From positions 1 to 64,000 of the IMG/VR virus record IMGVR_UViG_3300025832_000005: a DNA stretch of 64,000 bases; one strand, given 5' to 3'. Positions 32,585 through 40,120 of this stretch are shown here, piece after piece. Source of the stretch: a virus. The notes under the pieces were generated by a model. The model worked only from the letters and a program-made list of their open reading frames with translations. It did no database searches and had not been told where the DNA came from. Made by a program: the position numbers and the translations under genes. The number at the start of each line of letters is the position of its first letter. The stretch's first letter is position 1.

Positions 32585-32765
32585 CGTCTGCCTCCCAATA
32601 CCTACAATAGAAATGTTTGCCACAAGCATCAATCTCTGCCTGTGGGTAACCTTCGCTCAACAACCACGGAAAGATACTTTCGTCTTCTCCCAAGGTGCTT
32701 GGCATTGGTTTGGGAAATCCATACTTCCAACCGCTGGGCGGATCACACATTAATACTTTACTCAT
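32577..32765 (-). CDS. Hypothetical phage protein, 62 aa
   Basis: A 62-residue protein (VLMCDPPSGWKYGFPKPMP..., DACGKHFYCRYWEADDE). Rich in aromatic residues, Pro and Cys. T4-like marine phages carry a similar small conserved gene, role unknown. Overlaps its neighbours by 4 and 8 bases. Confidence 0.65.
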   Translation of the reverse strand: MSKVLMCDPPSGWKYGFPKPMPSTLGEDESIFPWLLSEGYPQAEIDACGKHFYCRYWEADDE

Positions 32766-33010
32766 TTCATATCCTCTTCCATTGTGCTTTTTAATGTAGC
32801 CAAGACGTTTTCAAGTTTGATCAACATATCAGTACGTACACAAACTATTTGAACTGGTCGGTGTACTCTACCTTCGTCAGTTTCCTCAGTAGCGTCAAGA
32901 AGACTAAACAACTCTCTAACACTATCTTTCAAGCCAGTCAACTTCTTCTCACCAGATAAGGCTCTTTCAGCCCATTCTTCTTTAGAGGCGGCTTCGATCT
33001 TATAGCTCAT
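32762..33010 (-). CDS. Hypothetical protein, 82 aa
   Basis: An 82-residue helical protein (EWAERALSGEKKLTGLKDSVRELFSL..., LIKLENVLATLKSTMEEDMK). Charged amphipathic helices suggest a small coiled-coil or adaptor. Function unknown. It overlaps both neighbours by 4 bases. Confidence 0.65.
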   Translation of the reverse strand: MSYKIEAASKEEWAERALSGEKKLTGLKDSVRELFSLLDATEETDEGRVHRPVQIVCVRTDMLIKLENVLATLKSTMEEDMK

Positions 33011-33342
33011 TTAATAATCCAATCCATATTCATCCAGTCTGTATCTTCTGGCATCATCTCAACTTTGTCGCCGTGAATTTGCTGAAGCTGATCCCAAATA
33101 CCAGCATTGTTCATTCTCAGTGTGTACGCCGCTGATGTAAAGTTACAACAACGATATCGAGACCCACTAGAACCAGAGAAGTAATAGAATGCTTCGTCCT
33201 CTTCTACCTTTGTAATGCCACTGTTCATACGCCAACTGTCGCCATCTAAGTAACCACCGGATGTTCCAACAAGAAGACGATAGTGAGGATCATCGCCTTT
33301 CATCTTAATAACTACCCAGTTGTCGCATGTGTAATCACTCAT
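33007..33342 (-). CDS. Hypothetical protein, 111 aa
   Basis: Start ATG 33342 overlaps the HAD gene stop (ATGAGTGA), favouring it over upstream starts. The 111-residue protein is beta-rich (NWVVIKMKG, HYRLLVGTSGGYLDGDSWRMN) and contains the pattern SRYRCCNFTSAAYTLR. It is a conserved-looking small gene of marine phages without known role. Confidence 0.65.
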   Translation of the reverse strand: MSDYTCDNWVVIKMKGDDPHYRLLVGTSGGYLDGDSWRMNSGITKVEEDEAFYYFSGSSGSRYRCCNFTSAAYTLRMNNAGIWDQLQQIHGDKVEMMPEDTDWMNMDWIIK

Positions 33343-33673
33343 AAGATTCGCCTGTACTACGAAAGAAGTTTTCACTCCAAAACGCTTTGTCGTCAATCCA
33401 AATATCATAGTTTTCTTTTTCGCCAACACTTAGTTCATGGTGCTTTGCACCCCAGTTTATTAATTGATCTTTAGTTAAATCATAATAATCAATTTTGCTC
33501 ACACAACCTCGTGCTGTCATATATTTAATAGTATGTCCTGCATCATACAATGCGTTTACTTTTGCAATACGATCCAGCATAGGAATATGTTTAGCGTAGT
33601 CTTTCTTTCCACCAGTGCCAGGTATAATCACTTCTTTACAGATGGTGCCGTCGATATCAATTACATATTTCAT
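33335..33673 (-). CDS. Small HAD-family phosphatase
   Basis: A 112-residue HAD hydrolase with motif I DIDGTICK (nucleophile Asp6), helical segment [15 protein letters not shown] (motif II, Thr/Ser) and [11 protein letters not shown] (motif IV acidic pair). The cap is minimal, typical of nucleotide or polynucleotide phosphatases in phages. It overlaps prs by 4 bases, suggesting a role in nucleotide metabolism. Confidence 0.78.
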   Translation of the reverse strand: MKYVIDIDGTICKEVIIPGTGGKKDYAKHIPMLDRIAKVNALYDAGHTIKYMTARGCVSKIDYYDLTKDQLINWGAKHHELSVGEKENYDIWIDDKAFWSENFFRSTGESYE

Positions 33674-34614
33674 TGGAATAAACTACTCACACTTTCTTCA
33701 TTTGTAATACGGCGCATTGCTTCGCCAAATAATGGTGCTAAACTTACTTGTCTAACTTTTGTACTTTTGCCATCATAAGGAATACTATCACTGATAACTA
33801 ATTCTTCTAGTTTACTAGCTTCAATCTTTTTACTAGCACCATTGCTTAGTACACCATGTGTAATGTATGCTCTAACACTTAGTGCGCCAGCATCCAAGAT
33901 AGCTTCTGCGGCTTTACATAGTGTGCCTCCACTATCAACAATATCATCTACTAGGATAGCATGTTTACCTTTAACATCACCAATCAGTGCCATTACTTCA
34001 CTAACACCTGCTCGAGGTCTACGTTTGTCTACAATAGCAATATCGCCATGGAACATATCAGCAAACTTACGAGCTCTTACAGCACCGCCTGCGTCTGGTG
34101 AAACAAATACTGTCTCTACAGTATTGATGTCACTGCCGTCTTTGTAAAATTGTTTTTTAATGTCTTTAGCAAACACTACACGGCTTGTTAAATCGTCCAC
34201 TGGAATATCAAAAAAGCCTTGAATCTGTCCTGCGTGTAAATCCATTGTGAGTACACGATCTGCACCTGCTGTAGTTAGTAAGTCAGCAACTAGTTTGGCA
34301 GTAATGGGTGTTCTTGAAGCACTTTTACGATCTTGGCGTGCGTACCCAAAGTAAGGGATAACTGCCGTAATACGACTAGCACTACTACGCTTGGCAGTAT
34401 CAATCATTATCAGCATTTCCATTAAACTATCGTTAACTGGTGTACAAGTGCTATTCACTAAAAAAACATCCGCACCACGAATGTTCTCATGTACTTCTAC
34501 ACATATTTCTCCATCACTAAACCGATTTAGTTCTGCTGGAACTAACTCAGTGAAGCAATGATCAGCAACCGCTTTAGCAAAAGCAGTATTGCTACTTCCT
34601 GTAATTATTTTCAT
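33670..34614 (-). CDS. prs: Ribose-phosphate pyrophosphokinase (PRPP synthase)
   Basis: A 314-residue class I PRPP synthase. Start ATG 34614 follows GAGG by six bases. Motifs in order: [26 protein letters not shown]-like [23 protein letters not shown] (ATP binding), [16 protein letters not shown] (flexible loop/catalytic), [14 protein letters not shown] and the PRPP loop [12 protein letters not shown]. It makes PRPP from ribose-5-phosphate and ATP for nucleotide synthesis and for the encoded phosphoribosyltransferases. Length is normal. prs is known in some phages. Confidence 0.94.
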   Translation of the reverse strand: MKIITGSSNTAFAKAVADHCFTELVPAELNRFSDGEICVEVHENIRGADVFLVNSTCTPVNDSLMEMLIMIDTAKRSSASRITAVIPYFGYARQDRKSASRTPITAKLVADLLTTAGADRVLTMDLHAGQIQGFFDIPVDDLTSRVVFAKDIKKQFYKDGSDINTVETVFVSPDAGGAVRARKFADMFHGDIAIVDKRRPRAGVSEVMALIGDVKGKHAILVDDIVDSGGTLCKAAEAILDAGALSVRAYITHGVLSNGASKKIEASKLEELVISDSIPYDGKSTKVRQVSLAPLFGEAMRRITNEESVSSLFQ

Positions 34615-34628
34615 ATTTTCCTCGTTTA

Positions 34629-34934
34629 TTAAACTGCGAACGATTCGCCACAGCCGCAACTAGCAGTTGCGTTAGGGTTAACAACAGTAAGGTAACTGCC
34701 GCCTAATTCTTGTACATAGTCAACTGTACATCCAAATAAAAACATCTCAGCCATTACATCAATAACTAAAATATCGTCAATTAAATTGCCCGATACTTCA
34801 TCACTGAAGTTCCATTCATATCGAAAGCCACTACAACCGCCGCCTTTAACATCTAGTGTAACATAGCGTTTGTTTTCGTTTTCAATCATCTTATTAAGAT
34901 ATTGTTTTGCTGAGTCTGATATAGTTAATTTCAT
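34629..34934 (-). CDS. A-type Fe-S carrier (IscA/SufA/ErpA family)
   Basis: A 101-residue A-type carrier; start ATG 34934 chosen over a longer frame. The conserved cysteines are in [11 protein letters not shown] (about 35) and, near the C-terminus, ASCGCGESF (two Cys), exactly the family pattern. It transfers Fe-S clusters to apoproteins. Directly next to a 7Fe ferredoxin and 1 kb from a MIP18-like protein, it forms an Fe-S supply module. A-type carriers occur in several marine phages. Confidence 0.92.
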   Translation of the reverse strand: MKLTISDSAKQYLNKMIENENKRYVTLDVKGGGCSGFRYEWNFSDEVSGNLIDDILVIDVMAEMFLFGCTVDYVQELGGSYLTVVNPNATASCGCGESFAV

Positions 34935-34947
34935 AATGTTATTTATT

Positions 34948-35283
34948 TTAAGAACCTTCTCCAGGATTTTCACTAAAGTGTTCCCATTTACCTTCAACGC
35001 CATCCCATTTTTCAGCATCAGGTAATGGATCTTTTTGCTCAAAAATTACTGGCCAGATGTCAGCATACTTTTGATTAGTCTCAACCCAAGCGGCGGCGCC
35101 ATGTGCTGTATCAGGTTGAATCGCATCTGCTGGGCATTCTGGCTCACAAACGCCGCAATCAATACATTCTTCTGGATTAATTACAAGCATGTTTTCACCT
35201 TCATAAAAACAGTCTACTGGACAAACTTCTACACAGTCTGTATACTTACACATAATACATGCGTCATTGACAATATACGTCAT
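34948..35283 (-). CDS. fdxA: 7Fe (3Fe-4S/4Fe-4S) ferredoxin, FdxA type
   Basis: A 111-residue ferredoxin. [21 protein letters not shown] provides ligands of the first cluster and [16 protein letters not shown] the second, followed by the C-terminal extension typical of FdxA ([15 protein letters not shown]...). It is an electron carrier and could serve the bilin reductase at 15292 and perhaps other enzymes. The upstream operon partner is the A-type carrier. Phage FdxA has been noted rarely; most phage ferredoxins are plant-type [2Fe-2S]. Confidence 0.93.
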   Translation of the reverse strand: MTYIVNDACIMCKYTDCVEVCPVDCFYEGENMLVINPEECIDCGVCEPECPADAIQPDTAHGAAAWVETNQKYADIWPVIFEQKDPLPDAEKWDGVEGKWEHFSENPGEGS

Positions 35284-35286
35284 ATA

Positions 35287-35598
35287 CTATTTTGCTTTCT
35301 TTTGTGTGGCTATAAATTCAACGATCATTTTATCTTTAGTTAAACGGCGATCTAATTCTACACCAAACTTTTCTTTAGCTAGGTCGTCAATATCTTTCTT
35401 TGTCATTTTTCCTAATGATGCTTTTGTTTCGCCTTTAGGTTTTTGTGTTGTTGGCTTCTTAGGTTTTACTGTAACAGTTGTAATTTTTTCAGCATTTTTA
35501 ATTTTTTGTTTTGCTTCAGATGCATCAGTTATTACTGGTTCTGGTCCACCTGATAATGGATATGCTATACCCATTAGTTTTTTTAATTTATCAAACAT
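35287..35598 (-). CDS. Hypothetical Lys/Thr-rich protein, 103 aa
   Basis: A 103-residue basic protein: hydrophobic N-terminus (MFDKLKKLMGIAYPLSGG), Pro/Lys linker (VKPKKPTTQKPKGETKASLG) and a helical C-terminus (KKDIDDLAKEKFGVELDRRLTKD) that looks like a small helix-extension-helix domain. The last part resembles LEM/HeH-like helices used in DNA or protein contacts. Function unknown. Confidence 0.65.
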   Translation of the reverse strand: MFDKLKKLMGIAYPLSGGPEPVITDASEAKQKIKNAEKITTVTVKPKKPTTQKPKGETKASLGKMTKKDIDDLAKEKFGVELDRRLTKDKMIVEFIATQKKAK

Positions 35599-35607
35599 TT
35601 TTACTCC

Positions 35608-35955
35608 TTAAAATATTCCTAGTATTAGTTTACAATCTTCACTCATCATTTCAGGACCCCATTGTGGATCAAATGTAATGTTTACATCAACATCGTCAAC
35701 ACCGTCTACTGAATTTGAGGCGCTTTGTACATCTGCAATAATATCGTCTGCCGCAGGGCAAAACGCACTTGTTAAGCTCATTGTAATTTTACATAGCTGA
35801 TTATTTATATCAATATTATATATTAATCCTAGATCGTAGATATTAACAGGAATCTCCGGATCATAAACTTCTTTTAAGTTTGCTACTATTTTATCGTGTA
35901 TTAGGGTTTTGTCAACATCTTGAATGTCAACATGTCCTGTTTCTTCTTGAACCAA
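35608..35955 (-). CDS. MIP18/DUF59 family Fe-S assembly protein (SufT/PaaD-like)
   Basis: A 115-residue DUF59 protein. Family marks: DPEIPVNIYDLGLIYNI and LTSAFCPAADDIIADVQ with the conserved Cys, then VDDVDVNITFDPQWGPEMMSED. SufT and MIP18 proteins help mature Fe-S proteins. With the A-type carrier and ferredoxin nearby, the phage seems to secure cluster supply. It overlaps the next gene upstream by 55 bases. Confidence 0.92.
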   Translation of the reverse strand: MVQEETGHVDIQDVDKTLIHDKIVANLKEVYDPEIPVNIYDLGLIYNIDINNQLCKITMSLTSAFCPAADDIIADVQSASNSVDGVDDVDVNITFDPQWGPEMMSEDCKLILGIF

Positions 35956-36161
35956 ATTTCTACTCCATTTGTACTATCATTATATCTAAAACCTCCATAG
36001 TTAGTACCAAAGAGTTCATCAAGTAAAAGATGAACTCCTCTTGGTTTACTATATCGGCTGTTGTCTCTAAGTATTACAGTACAATAATATCCATGTTCTG
36101 TTTTCCAATTAGCACACCATTCTAACTCAGCCAGGTCGATAGATAGCACTGTTTGCTCCAT
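35901..36161 (-). CDS. Hypothetical protein, 86 aa
   Basis: An 86-residue protein from ATG 36161 (MEQTVLSIDLAELEWC...), ending FKMLTKP. It overlaps QueD by 35 bases and the DUF59 gene by 55, both in other frames, which is more than usual in this genome. The sequence WKTEHGYYCTVILRDNSRYSK looks like protein. Function unknown. Confidence 0.6.
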   Translation of the reverse strand: MEQTVLSIDLAELEWCANWKTEHGYYCTVILRDNSRYSKPRGVHLLLDELFGTNYGGFRYNDSTNGVEIWFKKKQDMLTFKMLTKP

Positions 36162-36576
36162 GCTCACTACACTCTGCTTCTACACAATAGCAACGATTAT
36201 CTGTTGCTTCTCTAATAAGTTTGTTTGCGAAGTTAAATGCGTGTTCAGCAAACTTCTCTGCTCCAACCCCATCTAGTACTGTAATTTCTGCTAGTCCCAT
36301 GTTCTCAAGTTCTGCGAACTTATACAAGAATGGATCTTCACGATCAATTACTGTCTTGTGATCAAATGTATCTTCTAACCATTTCTTTAGTGGCTTTAGT
36401 CCACCAAAGTCTACAGCCCAATTACGATGATCTAGTTCATCACAACCAAATGTAAACTTAAATCCCAAACTGTATCCATGTAAGAATCTACAGTGTGAAT
36501 GATCTGCGTGTGGCTGACGGAACACCGCTGATAGTCCGATGTTGTGTCCGTATGTTTTTGTGCTTAAATGCGGCAT
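36127..36576 (-). CDS. queD: QueD/6-pyruvoyltetrahydropterin synthase-like
   Basis: A 149-residue member of the PTPS/QueD family (preQ0/7-deazaguanine pathway or pterin synthesis). HSHCRFLHGYSLGF includes zinc-binding His residues and the catalytic Cys; VDFGGLKPLKKWLEDTFDHKTV and EAECSEHGANSAIY supply later conserved positions. Phages use QueD-type enzymes to make 7-deazaguanine DNA bases; other genes of that pathway are not in the window, so the product's use is open. A late-like CTAAATACT box lies upstream near 36605. Confidence 0.85.
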   Translation of the reverse strand: MPHLSTKTYGHNIGLSAVFRQPHADHSHCRFLHGYSLGFKFTFGCDELDHRNWAVDFGGLKPLKKWLEDTFDHKTVIDREDPFLYKFAELENMGLAEITVLDGVGAEKFAEHAFNFANKLIREATDNRCYCVEAECSEHGANSAIYRPG

Positions 36577-36645
36577 ATTCTTCTCCTATATTACAAGGAC
36601 GGAGTATTTAGAGTGGGGCGATCCTGTGAAGTCCACTATACTTAC

Positions 36646-37233
36646 TTATCTTTGTTCAATTACACGATCAGCTAGACCGTAGTCAACTGCTTCTTGTGCT
36701 GTTAAAAATGTATCACGATCCATGTCACGTTCAAAATCTTCATATGTCTTACCACTAGTATTATGCTTAACATACAGATTTGTCAACTGTTTTTTCATGT
36801 GTGTAATCTCTTTGTACTGGATCTCAATATCACTTTGCATGCCTCTGGCACCACCGCTTGGTTGATGGATCATTGTACGACTATTTGGTAATACCATACG
36901 CTTACCAGTTGCTCCAGCCTGTGCTAGGAAACTTCCCATACTACATGCTTGACCGTTTACAACTGTTACTACGTCTGGTTTAATGTACTGCATTGTATCA
37001 TAAATGCTCATGCCACTAGTAATAACACCACCAGGGCTGTTAATATACAATGTAATGTCAGCATCTGGATTTTCACTTTCCAGAAACAATAACTGACTTA
37101 CAATTAAATTAGCCATATAGTCTTCTACTTGACCATTAAGCATTACTACACGGTCTTTTAACAAGCGACTGTAGATATCATAACTACGTTCACCTGCACT
37201 TGTTTTATCAATTACGATGGGCACTAATGCCAT
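36646..37233 (-). CDS. clpP: ClpP protease
   Basis: A 195-residue ClpP serine protease, full length. Catalytic triad: Ser in [12 protein letters not shown] (family GQAASMGA), His in TMIHQPSGG, Asp in [31 protein letters not shown] is the oxyanion strand region. The N-terminal axial loop is short. It would assemble as a tetradecamer and partner the encoded ClpA (IGF loop) and host ClpX. Cyanophages and other phages carry clpP, mostly as prohead-type proteases, but this one has the housekeeping sequence. Confidence 0.95.
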   Translation of the reverse strand: MALVPIVIDKTSAGERSYDIYSRLLKDRVVMLNGQVEDYMANLIVSQLLFLESENPDADITLYINSPGGVITSGMSIYDTMQYIKPDVVTVVNGQACSMGSFLAQAGATGKRMVLPNSRTMIHQPSGGARGMQSDIEIQYKEITHMKKQLTNLYVKHNTSGKTYEDFERDMDRDTFLTAQEAVDYGLADRVIEQR

Positions 37234-37394
37234 GTGTTGTTCTCCATTTGTTTTCTATATTCACAATAATAATCTCTCCAGCCTACCCATAATCCATATG
37301 CTAGTACTGCGTCAATAACAGGTATGTTAAAAAATTTAAATAAGATGGAATATGCCAAGCATATGCTAGCTACATAATCATACCATCTTATCAT
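37224..37394 (-). CDS. Small membrane protein, 56 aa
   Basis: A 56-residue protein read from the sequence ([22 protein letters not shown]...). Hydrophobic segment about 9-37, then a charged end ([16 protein letters not shown]). GGAG precedes ATG 37394, its start overlaps the exonuclease stop (ATGA), and its stop overlaps clpP by 10 bases. Translational coupling with clpP is likely. Function unknown. Confidence 0.65.
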   Translation of the reverse strand: MIRWYDYVASICLAYSILFKFFNIPVIDAVLAYGLWVGWRDYYCEYRKQMENNTWH

Positions 37395-37936
37395 CTAAAT
37401 ACTCCTAGATCTTTTAGTGCAATCTGAATTGCTTTTGATTGATAATAAGCATCATCATCTGCTTTATGTAAGTTTGTTTGAAATTGCTTACGTGGATCTT
37501 CACGTAACATTTGTATTAATGTACGTGAGTCCAATACTTGCCAGAAGTACCAAGGCACATTACGTCCACTAGCACGATACATATTCTCAAGTATGGTATA
37601 ATCAAAGCCATAGCCTTGACCCCAAAATGTATCTACACCAACAATCCATTTATTAAGTGCGGCTAAGAACTCTGTAACTGTGACAGCACCAGTTTGATCA
37701 AATGCTTCATTCATTGCGACAGGGTCTTGTTTGCCCCACCATTCAACTGTATCGTCACTAGCAGTACGACCTAATTTGTCTTGATCATCAACTAAGATTT
37801 TCATGTAAAATCTATCATATGGATCATCACTACTGTCTGGACGAAACTTAACACCGCCTACACTTAGTACTGTAGCACTAGGTAGGGTGTCAAGTGTTTC
37901 TAAATCAATAGTAGCATGTATACCTGGTCTAATCAT
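37391..37936 (-). CDS. DEDDh 3'-5' exonuclease
   Basis: A 181-residue DnaQ-fold exonuclease. Acidic residues: TIDLETLD (Exo I), WGQGYGFDYTILENMYR (Exo II) and LHKADDDAYYQSKA with His-x4-Asp (Exo III, DEDDh). It resembles T4 DexA/Rv2179c-type exoribonucleases more than polymerase proofreading units. Roles may include nucleotide recycling or RNA processing. It is followed by the membrane protein and clpP. Confidence 0.87.
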   Translation of the reverse strand: MIRPGIHATIDLETLDTLPSATVLSVGGVKFRPDSSDDPYDRFYMKILVDDQDKLGRTASDDTVEWWGKQDPVAMNEAFDQTGAVTVTEFLAALNKWIVGVDTFWGQGYGFDYTILENMYRASGRNVPWYFWQVLDSRTLIQMLREDPRKQFQTNLHKADDDAYYQSKAIQIALKDLGVFR

Positions 37937-38287
37937 TTATCGTCTCATACTCGCTATATCTTTGGCGTCTTCTTTCCTATCGGCGAAGATAGGAACCATA
38001 TTACTTTTGTGCATTGTAGCAATACCAACTAACTGACGCTCTCCACTGTAGGTCATACTTTCTCGAGCAGGCCCATGTCCAGCAACCTTATTGCTGAGTT
38101 CAACTGTATCCTTGGTTGAATAGTCTGGAATAGTATTTGTATTACGAGCTTTTGTTTTACCAACACCTATTGACTTGAGCCATTTCTCATGTTCAGCGTG
38201 TGCTTTTGTTAGTTTAGCATTAGGCTTTTTCTGTTTACGATTATACTTTGTTGTGGTCATATGTGGACCAACTAAATGCATTGTCAT
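37937..38287 (-). CDS. Conserved basic phage protein, 116 aa
   Basis: A 116-residue basic protein; GGAGG lies eight bases before ATG 38287. Segments HAEHEKWLKSIGVGKT and VPIFADRKEDAKDIASMRR match a small protein conserved in T4-like marine phages. Lys/Arg-rich start (KYNRKQKKPNAKLTK) suggests nucleic-acid contact. Function unknown. Confidence 0.68.
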   Translation of the reverse strand: MTMHLVGPHMTTTKYNRKQKKPNAKLTKAHAEHEKWLKSIGVGKTKARNTNTIPDYSTKDTVELSNKVAGHGPARESMTYSGERQLVGIATMHKSNMVPIFADRKEDAKDIASMRR

Positions 38288-38291
38288 ACTA

Positions 38292-38522
38292 TTACCTCCG
38301 ATTAAACTTTACAGACTCTTTTGGGCCATCTGTTGTAAATTCCATACCACTAACATTACCTACATATACTTTGCCATTCCAACGCATTGGTATTTTGTTA
38401 GTGGCAATAAAGGCATCCAAGTATTGTTCAAATTTAAAGTTATCAATCTCAGCTACAACTTCTGTACCAGTACGTGTACTAGTGATAGTAGCTTCATTCG
38501 CATATACAACTTTGTTATTCAT
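38292..38522 (-). CDS. Hypothetical protein, 76 aa
   Basis: A 76-residue mixed protein (MNNKVVYANEATITSTRTG..., RWNGKVYVGNVSGMEF). Small beta barrel likely. It is the first gene of the operon from the 38555-38583 promoter and precedes the basic protein. Function unknown. Confidence 0.65.
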   Translation of the reverse strand: MNNKVVYANEATITSTRTGTEVVAEIDNFKFEQYLDAFIATNKIPMRWNGKVYVGNVSGMEFTTDGPKESVKFNRR

Positions 38523-38554
38523 ATTACTCTCCAGCGTAAATTATTGTTTCTTAC

Positions 38555-38583
38555 GTTATAGCGTATATTGACACAGATGTCAA
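38555..38583 (-). promoter_or_regulatory. Sigma70-type early promoter
   Basis: TTGACA (38583-38578), spacer TCTGTGTCAATATACGC, TATAAC (38560-38555). The TGA stop of the upstream gene (38580-38582) lies inside the -35 box. Confidence 0.8.
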
Positions 38584-39095
38584 TTTAAAAGTTGATAATT
38601 TACACGGAAATCTTTACGTTGTCCAACATAAGCATTTTGCCCAACAGCACGATTAACTCGTACAGTGATTCGTTGGCCATCTACACGATATACAATGTCG
38701 TACTCGTTAATAATTGACTTAGAAGAATTACGATAAGTTGTAGTACACTGATACTCTGTACGATATCCAGTAATTCGACGTTGTCCTTGTGAATTATTAG
38801 CGCCTACAACACCACCAAGGATAGCACCAGCTGCAGCACCTCCGTCGTTACCGCCCAGTACTTTACCTAGTACACCGCCGATAATCATACCACCCAAGGC
38901 ACCTTCACCAGCATTGCCGCCAGTGCGTCCATAAATTGGTACTTCAATATCACGACATTTTTCTACTGGTGTCTGTTGATTTACTTTTGTATATACTGGT
39001 ACAATTTCAATAATTTTTCCTTGTACTCTGTAGCTGTTAGCATTTGCGGTTGTCGCAAATAGGGCAATAATTCCTGCAATAATTAGTTTATTCAT
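38580..39095 (-). CDS. Glycine-zipper outer-membrane-like protein
   Basis: A 171-residue exported protein: Sec signal peptide 1-19 (IIAGIIALFATTANA), a glycine-zipper block GGNAGEGALGGMIIGGVLGKVLGG...GAAAGAILGGVVGA (about 60-100) as in the 17-kDa surface antigens of Rickettsia and SlyB/RcpM-like proteins, and a Tyr-rich C-terminal beta part (YRTEYQCTTTYRNSSKS). Such proteins sit in the outer membrane or periplasm. A role in altering the cell surface after infection is inferred. Early operon with the 50-aa gene upstream. Confidence 0.83.
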   Translation of the reverse strand: MNKLIIAGIIALFATTANANSYRVQGKIIEIVPVYTKVNQQTPVEKCRDIEVPIYGRTGGNAGEGALGGMIIGGVLGKVLGGNDGGAAAGAILGGVVGANNSQGQRRITGYRTEYQCTTTYRNSSKSIINEYDIVYRVDGQRITVRVNRAVGQNAYVGQRKDFRVNYQLLN

Positions 39096-39244
39096 TTTCT
39101 TGATTCCTCATGTTCTGTCATTTTAATCCAAATTTCCCAGTATTGTTCTTTAGTTAATATAGGGTCTTTATAAAGTTCACGCTCTTTACAATTTTCATAA
39201 TACGTTTCTATAAAGTTTGCGGGTAGCTTCTTTGGTAATGACAT
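39092..39244 (-). CDS. Hypothetical protein, 50 aa
   Basis: A 50-residue protein (MSLPKKLPANFIETYYENCK...) with ribosome site AAGGAG eight bases before ATG 39244 and a stop overlapping the next start. Charged helical. Promoter at 39271-39299 directly upstream. Function unknown. Confidence 0.65.
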   Translation of the reverse strand: MSLPKKLPANFIETYYENCKERELYKDPILTKEQYWEIWIKMTEHEESRK

Positions 39245-39270
39245 ATGAATTTCTCCTTGTTTACTACCAT

Positions 39271-39299
39271 AGTATATAGTAAGACGTATTACTTGTCAA
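39271..39299 (-). promoter_or_regulatory. Sigma70-type early promoter
   Basis: TTGACA (39299-39294), spacer AGTAATACGTCTTACTA, TATACT (39276-39271). The CGTCTTACT part matches the CCAAGACGTCTT spacer family. Confidence 0.83.
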
Positions 39300-39399
39300 G
39301 TGTTTTCTTACACCATTTAGAAAGATCTGTGCCAGTAACATCATCACACGGGTCATCAGACGGTGTGGGCGTAGGCGTATTTGGAGTTTTCTCGCTCAT
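39289..39399 (-). CDS. Possible 36-aa protein
   Basis: A frame from ATG 39399 (MSEKTPNTPTPTPSDDPCDD..., LSKWCKKTLDK). No clear ribosome site, and it runs into the promoter at 39294. The Pro/Thr-rich start and two-Cys end are protein-like, but evidence is weak. Confidence 0.35.
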   Translation of the reverse strand: MSEKTPNTPTPTPSDDPCDDVTGTDLSKWCKKTLDK

Positions 39400-39421
39400 A
39401 CTTTATTTAATACTTTCTTTC

Positions 39422-39428
39422 ATAAATA
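39422..39428 (+). promoter_or_regulatory. Late-promoter-like box ATAAATA
   Basis: Plus-strand TTCATAAATAACAG, 33 bases before ATG 39461, at the head of the plus-strand island. Confidence 0.5.
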
Positions 39429-39460
39429 ACAGTAGCATTTAACTGTGAGGGTGAAATGGA

Positions 39461-39739
39461 ATGGAAATATTCGGACTAATTGCAGAGGTAGGGTTTCCAA
39501 TCGTTGGCGCACTAGCTGCTGGTTACTTTGTGTTTTTAACATTGAAGTTTATACTAGCAGGTGTTACTGGAAGTGTCAATGGTTTAAAGGGTATCATTAT
39601 GGGCCTAGACAATCGTGTACAAACAATGAATCATGATGTCATACGTATTGATACACTAATGAGTAATGCTCTAGGGTTGCGACCAGACGTGGATAGGATT
39701 GCACGGGCTGATGGCAAAAATGACGCAAGGAAAGACTAA
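39461..39739 (+). CDS. Small membrane-anchored protein, paralogue of 40699
   Basis: A 92-residue protein: N-terminal membrane helix (EVGFPIVGALAAGYFVFLTLKFI, about 9-31) then a charged helix with VNGLKGIIMGLDNRVQTMNHDVIRIDTLMSNALGL. It is homologous to the protein at 40699-41064 (same GFPIV...GYF, GLxxRxxxxxxDxIRxxxxxN layout). A protein of this type with one helix and a coiled coil resembles holin-associated or phage membrane proteins. GAGGG lies upstream. First gene of the plus-strand island. Confidence 0.68.
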   Translation: MEIFGLIAEVGFPIVGALAAGYFVFLTLKFILAGVTGSVNGLKGIIMGLDNRVQTMNHDVIRIDTLMSNALGLRPDVDRIARADGKNDARKD

Positions 39740-39906
39740 TGATGTGGAAAGACCTATTACTAATGAAATTTCAAAACGGATTTCGTATTCTTAAAGACAA
39801 AGACCCTGATGACAAATTTTTTGTTATTGATGACGTAGAACTAAAAATTGGAGATACATATCGTGTAGGACCCAATGGTTACTTTGAACTAATCGGTGAA
39901 CAATAA
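39739..39906 (+). CDS. Hypothetical protein, 55 aa
   Basis: A 55-residue protein (MMWKDLLLMKFQNGFRIL...) whose start overlaps the previous stop (TAATG). The ending DTYRVGPNGYFELIGEQ is paralleled by the next gene's DIFRVNENGWLTKIGED, so these two are tandem paralogues. Function unknown. Confidence 0.6.
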   Translation: MMWKDLLLMKFQNGFRILKDKDPDDKFFVIDDVELKIGDTYRVGPNGYFELIGEQ

Positions 39907-40076
39907 TGATGTGGGTAGATTACACAATTAACCAAGCAGGCGATAGTTTTACTGTTGTTGGCGATACTCCCACAGAAGTAATGGATAAAGGCTTGTATAA
40001 ACCAGGCGACATTTTTCGTGTTAACGAAAATGGATGGCTTACCAAAATTGGTGAAGATAGAGACGATATAGCATAA
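39906..40076 (+). CDS. Hypothetical protein, 56 aa, paralogue of the preceding gene
   Basis: A 56-residue protein (MMWVDYTINQAGDSFTVV...) starting in a TAATG overlap. It shares MMW at the start and the GD-x-(F/Y)RV-x(2)-NG-x(5)-IGE end with the gene before it; a small beta domain is likely. Confidence 0.6.
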   Translation: MMWVDYTINQAGDSFTVVGDTPTEVMDKGLYKPGDIFRVNENGWLTKIGEDRDDIA

Positions 40077-40120
40077 CATCCAACACCACTGCCAGACAAA
40101 GTAAAAAGATAAATAAGTGT

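Noticed and set aside
36770-36800. TTGACA-N17-TAATAC inside clpP
   Set aside because: It lies within the coding sequence of a conserved enzyme and no gene start follows; likely chance.
40109-40115. ATAAATA box before the HNH gene
   Set aside because: Only six bases separate it from the ATG, too close for a late promoter with a ribosome site.
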